Shown: positions 1 to 12,572, numbered from the stretch's first letter. The stretch: DNA of 64,000 nucleotides from Metallyticus violacea (GCA_030762175.1 CM060833.1:167228501-167292500), one strand, 5' to 3'. Numbers and translations are program-made. Notes: a model not told the origin generated them from the letters alone.

Positions 1-129
1 CATATAAACATGCAACGTTTTAATGTTTTGTTATATATAAATGCTTTCAGAACAATAAGCAAGTGGGTATTATATTATGCTTAGACGTTTAACTTGAAAA
101 ATTATATATAATTCTTAATCTGAAAATTT

Positions 130-960
130 AGCTTGTGTTTTTCTTTCATGACTGCATTACACCTCCTAGTTCTTTGAACCATCTGGACGCATTTTGCACA
201 GATGATCTGTGCTTTTCGTACACATTTTCCACACAGAGTTTTAGGTACTTCTCACAAAAATCACTGCTCTTGGTTCCTTTACACAAAATGGCATTTCTTT
301 CACTTTTTGGAAGGCCTAGGCTCTTCATCCTCTTCCTTTTCTCCCCTTCAGTTTATTCACCAGCTGAAGGATGAGCTTTTCCTTTTTGTATTTCTATTCT
401 TTACTTCGTTGTAATTGACCCGTGCATTGATTGCTACCATGTCCAGAGGATATTGTAGGAAATGTGCATTGGCCATCTTCTACATGCTATTGTAGTTTTA
501 TATTTACGAGCCATCTGGTGTTATTGTGAAGGTTATAGTTTCTGGTTTCTTGCTCACTGTCATGTCCGAATGCAGTATACTGAAGAGTGCCATATTATTA
601 TTTTTCTTTGCTTGGTAAACAGGTACAACCTCTGCCATAAATCGATCGCAAGATAGTGGCATTTGCCTTATTTACCTGATTAGGAATTTCAGCACGAATT
701 TTGTTCAATGTTTCCACCAATGACGTTTCTTCTTTTGCAGCTTCTTGGGATATTGACAAGGGAAAGAGATGTGAAGAAGGTGGTTTCTTCTTTGATTTCA
801 AAAGGCCTGCATTAGACGCAGAAGGACATTTCCCGTATAGTTTGATTCTCCGGACGTGCATAATCCTTACCTCGATATAGTATGGCATCACACACACACA
901 CAAAGGTAAATCAACAATGAACAAATGAAGCCAAGAGTATCTTAAATCAACAATGAACAA
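130..960 (-). pseudogene. piggyBac-like transposase relic
   Basis: Broken coding pieces in several frames. The right piece reads ETLNKIRAEIPNQVNKA, like the T-L-x-K-N-R-x-E-I-P segment of piggyBac transposases. Further left come RRWPM, NILDMVAINARVNYNEV (typically Y-x-L-D-x-x-x-I-N-A) and a C-terminal Cys-rich piece with CGKCVRKAQIICAKC in one frame and an open 60-residue stretch in another. Several stops and frame changes separate them, so it is dead. Termini were not found. Family assignment is by motif recall, not alignment. Confidence 0.55.
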
Positions 961-1240
961 ATGAAGCGAAGATTATCGTATGATGTTCTGTAAACAGAGG
1001 TGACTCACATCACGTTATGCTGGCGTTGCTACAACAAAATGGAGCCAAGATTATCGTTTGAACAGCGGAAAGCAATTTTGAAGTGGTATTGGAAAACCGA
1101 GAATGTTGTTGGAGTTCAAAGGCCATGGAGACGTGTGTACAGAACAGAACCGCCAACGCGAGTAACAATTGCACGCATTCGACACAAATTTGAGACTCAT
1201 GGTGCCGTATTCAACAGGACAATTCCAATGTGAACCCGAA
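903..1240 (+). pseudogene. Transposase 5' fragment, same family as the element at 62010-62823
   Basis: A 64-residue open stretch beginning MEPRLSFEQRKAILKWYW carries the N-terminal helix-turn-helix seen in a common arthropod mariner-like transposase class (DUF4817-type). It matches the reverse complement of the element near 62.2-62.7 kb, including the sub-terminal repeat ahead of the ATG. It stops after KFETHGAVFN, where similarity ends; the catalytic part is absent. The ATG region is preceded by two partial repeats of itself (near 930 and 958). Confidence 0.7.
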
Positions 1241-3755
1241 ATAAATATTGTTTGTGTATTTATATTTTAATTAGTTGGTAATACAACAATTAGTAGGTTA
1301 AAGAAGTGTAGACATTTTTGTAAACCAAGTTTACTTAAGAGTACAATATTATTTATAGTTCCTTTTGAATTTCTGTTTACGAATATTTAGAACAGAATCA
1401 CACGTTAGATGGTGTATGTAGTAATGGCAATTACAGCATGATTATTTGAGTTACAGATCGATAGAACGCGACAACGTACTGGGAAAAGTCAGTATATTGC
1501 ATTGCAGGTAGCAGCTTGTACTTAGTTTGAGGAAGATTTTTTTTCTAGCATGAGACATAATGATACCATTTTCAATAAATGCTTGCACTAAATACAAATA
1601 CAAGCTTTGGAGTACATGTTTACCTAAGGTTTGCGAGAAATGTTTTGTTTGCTGTTGGCGGTCCCAAAGAAGATTAGGGATATGCTTCTTTAGGCTATCA
1701 TCTCTAGGACTATAAGTGCACGGGGCAACACCTTCCTTGTCTTGTCCTCCTAGCTTGGGATGCAGTCCAATCTTCAAGAACCTTTGGGCTTTAATTCCAA
1801 ATGGAGCATCTACAAAGTTTGATGATTTCATTATATTCACAAACACACACTGGGATCAGAGGAATTTTATGTAGTATACAAGAATAAGCACATCAATACA
1901 GTCTGCTGTATTTGCTGGAACTCAAATCATTATCCACCTTATAATTACAGCATTAGCTAAAATGAATTGTGGAAGGGGTGAAAAAAAAAAAGACTGCGAA
2001 AGAAGTTAAAAAGTATTATTAGAAAAAGTATTGCCAACATAATCTATGACCAACGTAACGGAAAGAAATATAAGCTATCCACGAGATGTTTACGATTTCT
2101 ACCGGCAGTTAGTACTATCGTCGCTGGTCATAGTAGTGGATTCAGTGCGGAGGAACATCGCAGATTGATAAAAATGTCATAAAGTCCGCTAATACAACAT
2201 GCATAAGTTAGACGAACTATTTTGTAATAAATTTAACTGGATTTTATTAATTACAAATATTAATGCCGCATACGGAGTGAGTAAATTATGAGTTTCCCGC
2301 GCCTGCATGGGCCGCGTAGCCTATACTCACGGCCATAGGGCAATACAAGTCCGCGCTTTGCCAAACTACAACCTCAAAACTAGAGACACTGATATAATAA
2401 TAAAACAAAATGTGATTTATTCACCCAGGTCACTTAAGGAAAGTTTGAAACATTTCTGGCAAAAATAACCTAACTCTACTTAATTTCCACGCGGATAATT
2501 ATTTTCTTCTTGATGGGAGTTCATTTTCAGTTCCTCCAAGGGGTGTGGAATGCCCTATACACTTTAACTTTTATGTAGTCTTCGCTTCTTATGTAATACA
2601 CTCCCCGTTTTCCAAAATATGTTAGCAAATTCATGAATGGAACTTGATCATCTGAAAAATTTTATTCGAATAAGGTCCTAACAGCATGAGCTATTCTGTA
2701 CGCACTTATAAATCGTAAATAAACACTCTTCTGGAGTAGATAATTTTGATTTATGATTAATCATGACTTTCTTAGGACACCGCTGCACACATGCAGCTTC
2801 AACAGCAGTTTAGCTCAGATTGATCCCACGGGGCTCGCGATTCCCGGTCGTGGCTCTGGTCGACAACGCAGTTGGACTGATTGACTCGCGCATGAGAAAC
2901 CCATAATCTGCTCATCCAGTATGTATGCACGAATGTTGACGAGATGCATAAGCAGGAATGTTTTCCATTAATTCTATTTTCCATATTTTTAACTCATAAC
3001 TTGGAAATGTATCTTATCATGAAGTCACAGATTCTGAATTTCTTTGCTTTTGATTAGATACATCTTTGACCTGCTGTCTATGATATGCTACTTTCCCTCG
3101 ACAAGTTATTCAACTCCATGAAGGAAACAATGTGCTTATGGGACATCAAGATGGCTGGTTACATGAACAAATCATGTGTTTCTCAGGTAAATTATTAGAT
3201 TTTTGTGATAGTCATTCACCATATTTTACAATAAATAGTTACAACTTAAATTTAAACACGTTAATATTGTATAAATTATATTTTAATGATTTTTATAATC
3301 ATTATCATAATTATATTGGTAATGTGAATAACTTATCTCAGGAGAGGTATCGCCAAGACTTGGTAGCTATTAATTACAACTTTAAATATTTATTTATTTT
3401 ATAAATATAAGTCGATAATGCTTTAAATTTATTCTGTTCTTTATTTGCAATATTTTTCTAAGTTTGCGCATTGAATTTTCGTAATTAAACATGATAGCAC
3501 AGAAATAAAAAAAAACATATTTCATGTCACAAGGAGAAAGGATGCTTGCAATGCTGCCTTCGAATGCAGAAGAAGAGAGAATAGCAATGTAGTGCAGTTA
3601 CTTACAGCCGTTAGAGCAGTAGAAGAAGAAAATGCATGTTCAGCCGTTATGAACCTGCTAATGAAGAAAGCATAATTACAGGATGACACTTATGGAAGTT
3701 GTAGGCTATGTAGGAAACGCAATCTACGGTTGTTTCCTGGAAAATTATTGCATGC
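1241..3755. other. No gene seen
   Basis: AT-rich sequence. A 131-codon open stretch on the minus strand (1451-1846) resembles no family I know and has no visible splice or codon signature, so I do not call it. A GC-richer patch lies at about 2285-2345. Confidence 0.5.

Positions 3756-3827
<72 letters not shown>
3756..3827. repeat. (TAA)n microsatellite, ~24 units
   Basis: Uninterrupted trinucleotide run of about 72 bp. A poly-Leu open frame across it on the minus strand is an artefact of the repeat. Confidence 0.97.
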
Positions 3828-3828
<1 letters not shown>

Positions 3829-4392
3829 TTCTTTCGGCCATCTTCAACATACAAACATTACTCAGTTGTTGGCCCGTGAATTTATTATAAACAATTAAAG
3901 CCGAGAAAGCTTCAAATCTTTCAAAGGTATTTTTTTTTTTGTTTTGCTGTACTTGGTAATGCATCCTGTGAGATACAACTAAATAAATTAATCTAATATA
4001 AACTATTTTCAATGTTCAGTTTATTTTAGTATTTATACCTATTTTCAACACATATTGCATTAAAATATAATTCTACTAGTTATTTTACACCTTACTAGAT
4101 ACCTACCATCATTTAAAATGTTTCAACATTATTGCAGAATTGTAATTAAACATTGGTGGCTTATTTTACACCATAGTATATTTTAACATTGTTTTTACAT
4201 TTTAAGCGAAATTACAGAAATCATCGCCAACAACGACTCATTTTAAATGGTGTGCTTTTTTTTTGTTCTCAAAACTTGTGAAAATAAAATAGTCATTTTA
4301 TAATCACGACACCTGGTTTGTCTTCTTACCAGCCAAGTTAAAATCATGGAGTTGTATTGAAACGTTAGTAGTATATATCCCAGATAAGCTGT

Positions 4393-4462
4393 TGGATTAA
4401 CGATATTCTGCCACTAGGTGGCGCTAGTGTCACTTTTAATCCTCCGGACTATCGTTAATCCA
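4393..4462. promoter_or_regulatory. CTCF-like motif inside a 13-bp inverted repeat
   Basis: CCACTAGGTGGCGCTA at 4411-4426 fits the conserved CTCF core (CCA-C/T-AG-G/T-GGC-G-C/T). It sits between the perfect inverted arms TGGATTAACGATA (4393-4405) and TATCGTTAATCCA (4450-4462). CTCF binds such sites in insects and vertebrates; binding here is inferred. The arms suggest it may belong to a tiny inverted-repeat element. Confidence 0.45.
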
Positions 4463-4974
4463 CCCGCTTAATCAGGACCTCTTGTATTTATTTATTGAAA
4501 ATACACATATTTACACAAAATATACATGATACAAAGTGTTGTGAAGTAAAAATATCTGTGTGTTCAGGTTATGTGTGGTTAAAATGTTAGATAAATGGGG
4601 GGAAAGCATTTGGGTGTAAAACTCTGAAGAAAACTTGATTAAGGAAAATAATGGTGGTTGGGGAAGTATTTGCTGGCAAAACTGAGAGCTAAACGTATGT
4701 TACATACACTATTTTTATCACAATGGTAAAAGCACTTACGCACAAACAAAATTTTCAGAAAAAAATTATTTAAAATGTAGAGTATTTTGGTAAATGTTAC
4801 ACCATCGTCACTGTCTTCGTCATTGCTGCTTTCGGTTCGATCCTCGAAGAATGTGGTGACGCATATGGTATTCCCGTTTTGTACCGTATACAATTTTAAA
4901 CTTTATAAAAAGAAGTTATGTTTCAATTAAAAATATCCTCGTGATTGACTTTTAATGATAAAAAAGATTAAAAA

Positions 4975-5110
4975 GTAATGTTGCACAAAATTAAGTTAAT
5001 GTTGTAAAAAATAAATTATGCTGCAAAAGTAAGTTATGCTGCAAAAAAGTAAGTTATGCTGCAAAAATGTAAATTATGCTGAAAAAATAAGTAATGTTGC
5101 AAAAAGGTTC
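4975..5110. repeat. Short minisatellite, ~20-bp unit
   Basis: About six imperfect copies of a unit like AAGTTATGCTGCAAAAA, with drift in the A-run length. A 61-codon open frame on the plus strand across it is repeat-driven. Confidence 0.8.
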
Positions 5111-5214
5111 TCATCAAAACGTTATTATGCAAAAAGTTATGATGCAGAACAGGTTTATACCTGTTTAGGCCTCACGAGAGATTGTGCCTGTCTGAACAAG
5201 AATAAAAGCTTTCC

Positions 5215-5440
5215 ATCCTAATGTTCTTCCCCCAGAATCAGGCATTTTGACGAAAAATGATTTTATCTATTAATGGGTTTTCCCTTGGGTCAGGTATTTC
5301 TTACATACTAATGGATTTTTAATGTTCTCCCTCCCCAGGATCAGGTATTTCTGACAAAAAAAAAAAGGTTTTTCCCTGTAATTGGCATTTCGATGTTTTT
5401 ACCTCGAATCAAGTATTTCTTACCAGTTCACTCCGTTAAC
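5215..5440. repeat. Degenerate tandem repeat, ~50-60-bp unit
   Basis: Four recognisable copies of a motif like GGATCAGGTATTTCTTAC separated by T/C-rich spacers (near 5235, 5285, 5338 and 5405). Confidence 0.55.
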
Positions 5441-5736
5441 AGTCTCGGGATAAAGGATGGTGTGGGGAGGGTATGGACAGTATGGAAAACCAACCTCAAT
5501 ATGTGGACGTGCATGTGCAGAAGACTAAGCTTCTGAATCACTGAAAAATTAACAGTTTTCCGGTATAAAATCAAACCACACTAACACAATTTATGAAGTG
5601 TGTGAATCATAACATATACTGTGACTGTACCTGGTTTTGAAATATGTATTGCATCAACTAGAAATATATCAGTCATAAAGAAGAATTTTCTTTTTAGTGA
5701 AGCTTCATACAGTATCGCCATTTCATTGTCACCTAT

Positions 5737-6013
5737 CGTCCTGGTGGTGTAGTGGTAACCATACTTGCCTCCTAAACCCAAGATCGCGGGTTCGATCCCG
5801 GCCTGGCTCAATGATTTTTTTCGGGCGTAAAAATCCTAATTAAAGTAAAGCCGTGGGTCCTGTGTCATACATTTACGGCACGATAAAGAACCTCAAGCCT
5901 GAAAGAAGAGACATCTGAGGAAAATTTACCGGCAGTTTCACACCCCGATTTGAATGGGAAGCTGATGACCCGAGATGTTAAAGAGCGTCCGTAAATAAAC
6001 CAAATAAAAAGAA
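5737..6013 (+). repeat. tRNA-derived SINE, family B, full length
   Basis: The tRNA-like head has an A-box-like TGGTGTAGTGGTAACC and a B box GGTTCGATCCC. A body with TTTACGGCACGATAAAGAACC follows, and an AT-rich tail. Flanking 14-bp target duplications TCATTGTCACCTAT (5723-5736) and TCATTGTCACGTAT (6014-6027) differ at one base, so this is a bona fide retroposed copy, the best preserved of its family here. Confidence 0.88.
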
Positions 6014-6027
6014 TCATTGTCACGTAT

Positions 6028-7279
6028 ACATTCATAAGATGAGATAGAAGATACCGGATATGAATTAATACGTAAATAAGTATGGTATGTATTATTGCAA
6101 ACATTTGACAGTTATAGATGCACCCAAACCAACATTTTATGTTGTATTTGGAAACCGTATACTGCATGGTACAGTAAAACGTTTAATAAATATACTCCTG
6201 TATGTTTACAGTGCCCGACTTTACGCACTTGTAAACTCTAATTTGCCAATTCCGTACACACATGTGCAAAATCATTACAGTCCAGGTTATAAATATATCT
6301 TCGTTGTGCAACTTTCAATTCGTTTTATTCAATTTCTCGGTTTAATGTGTGTGTTTACATAATGCAAATGCATCTCTTTAAATTCCATGTATAACGTCAC
6401 GGCAGTGTTCTAAAAAAAGAAAGTATCAAGTGAATTTTACTGGGAAACAGGGTAAAAATCCTTTTAGAGAGTGGAGTCATTTTATAGCTGTTTGTGGAAA
6501 CTATTTTTTACCAACGACACATTTATCAACTTTATTTGAAGATAAATTTGGAAACATTATTATGGAACAAAAATGAGCATGTACAACTGTTTTACTAAAA
6601 TCCGCTGTTTTATACAAAATTTTTGTGCTGCCAAGTACTAAGTATTTGCAATTTCCATAACATTATACTATCATTTTTACATATACACAGCTATGCGTAT
6701 AAGTACAAGCAAACCTAACGTATTTATCGTGTCATTTTTGTATATATTTTAGTATATTTAATATCTAATGTAACAATTATTGCTAAAATTTTGTTTTGTG
6801 TCAAGAATGTCACGTTGAATCATATTTGTCCACTGTTGTTGCTTTTATTCTACCTTCTAATGCATATTAAAATATAAATTATAGTTATAATTTTTAATTT
6901 TACATGCTACCAATATAGTGTATTCACCAATTGTTTAATATATTTAGCTTATACAATTTACTATGCAAATAACATTATCAATCAGTATCAAAATTTGAAC
7001 CTACACTTGTAAGTGTAAACGAATCTAGAATAACAGACAAAAGGGTAATCTGTACATTGTATGCATTCTCCCCTATATTACACCGCTTATAATAAAATAC
7101 CTTTATACGTTTATTTTGCGTGTATTTCACATTTACTTTTTATTTCTCCGGACTATCTTCTCCCCACTCATTCCCAATCCGTAAATATTTCATCCTAATT
7201 GCAGTGTAGTTTGATAAAAATTTGCTTAATTATTTCGGAGTCTACGCACAATTTCCATTACAGTTAAGGTTGTGATTCC
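6028..7279. other. No gene seen
   Basis: Strongly AT-rich intergenic DNA without recognisable coding or repeat structure. Confidence 0.5.
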
Positions 7280-7580
7280 CTTCTTCTTCTTATAGCCTTT
7301 TGCATCCCCATATGAGCCTTAACTTACCGTGACGGCCGCTACGTCCTCTACCTCCATCATATGACGATATCATTGGTAGAGGGCAGTAATGCGGAGGACA
7401 TGTGATCAGCACACCGCATCCCGCCGATCCCACCTCTCCATCAGGCAGCTTCCCAATTGTCCTCACGAGGCTGGGTGACCTCCCTAATTTAGAAAAATTC
7501 CTAAGTAGGTACCGGGAATCGAACCCGGGCCTCTCGGTCCGCAGTCAGCAACGCTAACCACTAGACCAAGGAGAAGGTCT
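7280..7580 (-). repeat. tRNA-derived SINE, family C
   Basis: Read on the minus strand, the head (7576 to about 7502) has an A box TGGTCTAGTGGTTAGCG and a perfect T-arm CCGGGTTCGATTCCCGG, followed by a ~220-bp unrelated body and a short TCT-rich (plus strand) tail. The anticodon arm does not fold cleanly, so this is a SINE head rather than a working tRNA gene. Only one copy is seen in the window. Confidence 0.75.
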
Positions 7581-7794
7581 GCCACAATAAAATATTAGAA
7601 GAACATTTGTGTTTTTATCACGATAATTCAGTAAATAAAATATACCTTATCAGAACGTGTCATATACAATATTTAACTTTGCAAAAAAAAAAAATGTTGT
7701 GTAAAAAGAATATTTTCACACATGCAATTCTCTTTAAATGAACAAAAACATATATTAGAAACAGAAAAGTGTTTAACTTTGCAAAACAGAGTTG

Positions 7795-9500
7795 TTAGGA
7801 CACTTCTCTTGGATCACTTTTGCCTATCCTGACCCCATAACATTTAACTGATTATTCATCTTTGTCTAACTTGACTCATAAAGTTTCAATGATTATTCAC
7901 CTTTGCCTATCATAGGCCATATTTCCTAATTAGTGCCTATTTTTACTTATGCTGTTTTAATTTTTGCACATATTAGCCCTTTTTTGCATATCTTACAATA
8001 TTCTTCTTAGCACTTGTTTATCTTGGGCCATGCTGCTTTAATGTTTGCTATTATTGCATACCCTAAGACTGTAGTTCCTAATTTCTGATTCTCTTGTGAC
8101 ATTAAGCATAAATGCCCATCTTAACTCATTATTGCCCAATTTAAATCATTTCTCTTATTTCCGAAGCTGTTTTGAGCTACCTGTTTAGAAGTTTGTCTAT
8201 TTTAGTCATCTTTGTCTATCTTGATCCATTTTTCCTTAATGTTTGCAACCACTGCTAATTTTTGCCTGTAATAAACTGCACTATGGTGCTTTAATATTTA
8301 TCCTCTGCCACTTACCTAATTTTTTGCTTATCTACAATAAAATGTTTTTAATGTTTGCCTATTTTGGCCCATCTTTGCTCATTTTATATGGAGTCATTGG
8401 TGCTTAGGTTTTTGTCTTTATTGGCTCATTTTTGTCTTATCTTATACATTATTTCCTAACTATGTGCCTATATTTTTGTTGACTGTAATCTACCTTTGCC
8501 TATTTTGAGTCATTTCACTGAAATGTTTGCCTATGTAAGCCAATCTTTGCTTATCTTATATGAAATTAAATTCAAATTTATTGGTATGCTAAGAACAAAC
8601 ACAAAAAAATGCAAATATGAACTACCAGGGGGGTCTCCATCTATCTGGCCCAAACCATTTGAGGGTAGACCCCCCTCACAATTACAAAAAAAAAAAAAAT
8701 ATAAATATAATGGTTTATTCTATCACCTTTATCCTAGTTCTAATATCATTATTTTCCCTTTGATTGCATCAGCCCAGTCGCCGGTTCATCAGCAGCAGTC
8801 TACTGAAATTCCAGGGGATGAGGCTCCGACCCAATCCAAGGTCCTAAATAAAAATTGTTCATTACTCTACCAATACCATTATTTTGTTAGCTAGCTACAG
8901 CCTCTGCAAACTTATAATGACTTTATATCTCAAATGCATACTAAATGCTACATTTTAAATTTAATAAAAATATAACCCACTCCCAACCATAATCACCTTC
9001 ATCTATACTATTATATAATTAATCAAATGCAACCTTTTAAGTTATTTGATATTTTTCTATCTAATTTATGAACTTTTCCCTCCAGAATCCCATCCCTTTG
9101 CACACAAACACTACATGTTTCATATCTTCCTTTCCCCTACATATTGGACACTAATTGCTTAGCTTATAATTAGCCTATATTTTCTAATTTACTGCCTACA
9201 TTATATTCATGCAGCTTCAATGTTTGCCTTGTAGCCAATTATTTCCTATCTGAACATTTATTTTCTCATTTTCTTCCTATATTCAGACTTGCAGTTTTAA
9301 TGTTCGCTAACTTGGTCCATTTTTTCTACTTTGGTTCTATATGTTGCTTAAAAAAGCAAGTATCTTACTTCTTACTCTATTGTTGCCTTTCTTACCCCAT
9401 ATTTCATCATTTAGCACCAATCCTGGAGCATTTTGCTTTAACATTTTTCCTATTTTAGCCCATTCTTGTTTATCTAGAACTATTTTCCATAATGCTGACA
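7795..9500. repeat. Degenerate tandem repeat array, interrupted at ~8570-9145
   Basis: Many drifted copies of a T-rich unit built from phrases like TTTAATGTTTGCCTATTTT, CATCTTTGCCTATCTT and ATTTCCTAATTAGTGCC, spaced roughly 75-110 bp. The array resumes near 9145 with the same phrases after a foreign insert. No coding function is visible. Confidence 0.65.
8570..9145 (-). mobile_element. Probable LINE 3' fragment inserted in the tandem array
   Basis: On the minus strand near 9130-9050 a short frame reads CPICRGKEDMKHVVFVCK, the Cys/His knuckle typical of the C-terminus of several non-LTR retrotransposons (C-x2-C-x7-8-H-x4-C). About 450 bp of noncoding sequence follows toward 8570. Its ends coincide with the break in the tandem array. 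No target duplication was identified. Confidence 0.45.
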
Positions 9501-9615
9501 CATAGTTTGACGGAAAACCTAGACTGCCATTGCCATCTTAGTTATTGTGCAGAAGCACCGTACAGCATAGTGATGGCTGTTCCATGTGAGGAATTACTTG
9601 ATACATCAAACTCTG

Positions 9616-11450
9616 TCACAGTGACACAAAGGACATTACCAATGGTAATTTGATATTCATAATTGTTCTGAGGGGAATAAAATATGGTGTTAAGTTGGAA
9701 AAACTGAATTTTTTTTTAATGAAATCAGCAACTATATCACTGTATCTCAGGTAGTTGCCATGGATGTCAAGGTACAACAGAGAGCACCCCATAAACAGAG
9801 TCTGCATTCATACTCAAAGAATGTTAAACTAAAGCTGTAGTCAGTTTGGACACTTGCTGCTGGAGTCAATAAAGCAAAAAAAAAAAATGGATTTTTCATT
9901 GATTGCAGATATTAATTGTCAAAATCCAAACACATGGTTCCACTTGGGTGGCTGTGTGAATGTAATATACATATTTTAGCTCCAGAACATATACATGCAT
10001 ATGCTTTATGAAAAAAGAAATATAAATGCTGCTATCTTGTACAGTTATGAAGCCAATTTCAGGAACACGAGCCAGTAACACTTCATAAGTGTTAAGTAAA
10101 TTGTCATTCAAAATCCTTAAAATACGACTGAGCATGTTGGACAACCGATAAGCAAAACATGGTTTAAATAGAATGTGTATGATACCAGGGGAAATAACAG
10201 AAGAAGTTCAATATTAAATGTTTTGCAAAATTTTACAAAATAACATACATGCACAACATTCTTGGAGGCACAGTTAGCAATTAAGTAATCTTAATTCTCT
10301 GGCTAAACTAGGACTGTAGAAAAAATTGATATGGGGTAATTATTGCATGTTTTTGCATTTAGAGCACTGACATGAGACTGGGTGGGGCAATGGGGATGGA
10401 TATACCTATGTTGTAACAAAATATACCTTTAAAATAGAGGGTGTTCTAAAAGTAAGATGAGATAAAATTTAGAAAAAAATCACTCTAAGATGAATGTATT
10501 AATAAAATGTATTGATATTATTCCAACATAAGCCTGGTGCTCTTAAATCCAAGGATGTAGGTAAGCAGTTATAATGTGAATTAGTTTGTTTTTAGAAGTT
10601 CTGCATTTGCATTGGGATCATTAAAGGCAGGAAGGATAGATATTTTTGGTCTTGGAACTTTAGTGCGGGGTTTTAAGTTAGGTACAACAGATGAACAGTT
10701 GTTACATGGTGACTGCAGACTGAAGGAGAATGATTAATAGATGTTTTTAGTATGCAGGGGATGACAGCTGTCAAAATATTATTACAAATTGATGGGTTTA
10801 ATGTGCATGAACATAAGGAATAAGCCTTTGCATAAAAAATATCAAGAGGCAGTAATGGAGGAGACAGATGAGGTGAACTTAACTTAAAATTTGAAAGAAA
10901 CTGATCTAAGGTTCTGAATCATGGGTCCAAAGCATGAGCATATTAATACATATCACACATAATAATGGTCCATGATGTTCTGACCTTAAGAACTCCTCTT
11001 CTAAGCATGCAGTGAAAAACTTGACAAAAGATAGATAGCGCCATTCTGGTGCCCATTGCAGTGTCTTTAATGCATAGATAGTCTTATTGTGAGAACTAGA
11101 TAGGCTATGTGCCAAATAAAACCCATTGATGTGGAATTCAAGCATGCTCAAAAGTTTAAAAAACTCAAACAGCTGCTGTTCCTTCATGTTTGGGAATATT
11201 AAATTAAGTGACAACACATCAATAATTGTGGCCAGAAGCATATTAGAATGTATCAAGGAATGTAATCTCCTAAGTGTACTCAAAATGTATAGCAATCTTT
11301 GATATAGAATGCCTGGAATAACAAATGGCTGCGACAAAAAATCTACTAGAACAGAAATTAGTTCAGTAGGAGGGTGAAAACTGCCACTATCAGGTGACCT
11401 AGATAGTTCTTTTATGGTGGAGGTATGGGGAATTATATTTTTATTTTATT
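9616..11450 (-). pseudogene. Decayed intronless coding region, identity unknown
   Basis: The longest open stretch on the minus strand runs from about 11430 (IPHTSTIKELSRSPDSGSF) to a TAG at 10906 (LMLWTHDSEP), about 175 codons with protein-like composition. The same frame then continues protein-like past the stop (FMQRLIPYVHAH, to ~10800), shifts frame (NPSICNNILTAVIPCILKT) and fades near 10600. Two further protein-like stretches lie at 10144-9896 (RILNDNLLNTYEVLLARVPE) and 9807-9616 (FSFSNLTPYFIPLRTIM). No splice sites separate the first pieces, which suggests a processed pseudogene or a dead single-exon gene, all helical and Leu-rich. I do not recognise the family. The two left pieces may belong to something else. 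Confidence 0.4.
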
Positions 11451-11741
11451 TATTGAATGGAGGGACAGCACTGACCAATGCATTATAATTCATTTAGAAA
11501 CCATGATTCTGAGCTGCATCAGTGGTACTTTCAACAGGTTGACATAATATGTCATAAGAAATTAATGCACCATGTATATCTATGGAAAACAGTAAGAAAG
11601 GGAATAAATTATTCTCTACTCCTGATCCATTTTTAAATTTTTTATTTCATGTATTGTAATTTATACATTACAATGCTTGAAATGTATAAATGCTGCATGT
11701 ACAGTATAAAGTTTTTAAGAAGTGTTGACTTATTAAGAAAA

Positions 11742-12180
11742 TGGAGCGTGTTGATCAAAGAGTTTTCATTTATTACCTGCAAATGAAAGGAATATCCCCT
11801 GCTGAAATTGTTCAATATATGTCAAAATGTTGGGGGGAAGATGCTATGTCTTAATATACAATTGTAGTGTCATGAGATTAAATGTTGTGGAACTTTCTAT
11901 GAAGATAATGAAAATCAACATTTGCAAACAACATTAAAGACATTTTTGGGTGAACAAACAAATATTTCTTGGCAGGTTTGTGACTAAGAATGAGTAATGG
12001 GCTCATTCATCCTGAAGCAAAATTCCTAGTAAGGAATAGAAACATATGGTTTTCCAACCACTTAGAAATTCATAGTGCAACCATTAGAGGACAAGATCTT
12101 GCTCTCTTTTTTTTTTTGAGATGCACAATGTGTTCTCTGGTAAATTATTTACAAAGAGAAGCTACAACAACATGGCATTA
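11742..12180 (+). pseudogene. Mariner-like transposase N-terminal relic
   Basis: MERVDQRVFIYYLQMKGIS then PAEIVQYMSKCWGEDAM, a stop, and decayed sequence. It resembles the first helix-turn-helix of mariner/SETMAR-type transposases (x-Q-R-x-x-I...G-x-x-x-x-E-I...GEDAxS). The catalytic region was not found. Confidence 0.4.
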
Positions 12181-12334
12181 AGGTGGAAATTTAATTTAAA
12201 AATTATTAGGTGTAATGAAGAAGAAACATTACAGAAAGTTGAGGAATGAACAATTTTTCAAGTCACTGTCTTTATTGCAATGCTTGCAATTGATAAAGCA
12301 GGGTTGTTGATTTAACATCTCAAGTCATCTGCAT

Positions 12335-12572
12335 CCCATTGAATTCAGGGCGTGAAATGGCTGACAAATTTTTCTCAGAGGTCTCTTCTTTTGGGCTCGA
12401 GGTTCTTTTTCATGTTGTAAATATACGACATGGGGCCCACTGATTTACTTCCCTTCCAAAGGAAGCCATACTTGGGATTTTTATGTCCAAAAAAATCCAT
12501 TGATCCAAGCTCGGTTTGAACCCATGGGTTCAGAAGGCAAGTATGGTTACCACTACCCACCAGGACCGACTA
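12335..12572 (-). repeat. tRNA-derived SINE, family B
   Basis: Reverse orientation copy of the 5737-6013 family: head GGTCCTGGTGGGTAGTGGTAA, body with AAAAAGAACCTCGAG and the GGGATGCAGATGACTTGAGA end. More diverged than the 5.7-kb copy, with a degraded B box. Confidence 0.78.

Noticed and set aside
1451..1846. 131-codon open frame on the minus strand
   Set aside because: No recognised motif, no splice context, and it lies in AT-rich DNA where frames of this length can arise by chance.
3755..4012. Minus-strand open frame ending in a long poly-Leu run
   Set aside because: Produced by the (TAA)n microsatellite; no other coding sign.
7502..7576. tRNA gene on the minus strand
   Set aside because: Good A and B boxes and T-arm, but the anticodon arm does not fold and a SINE body follows directly; treated as a SINE head.
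8629..8678. Inverted GGGGGGTCT / AGACCCCCC pair as a regulatory hairpin
   Set aside because: Lies within the LINE-like insert and has a long spacer; likely part of the element's 3' noncoding region.
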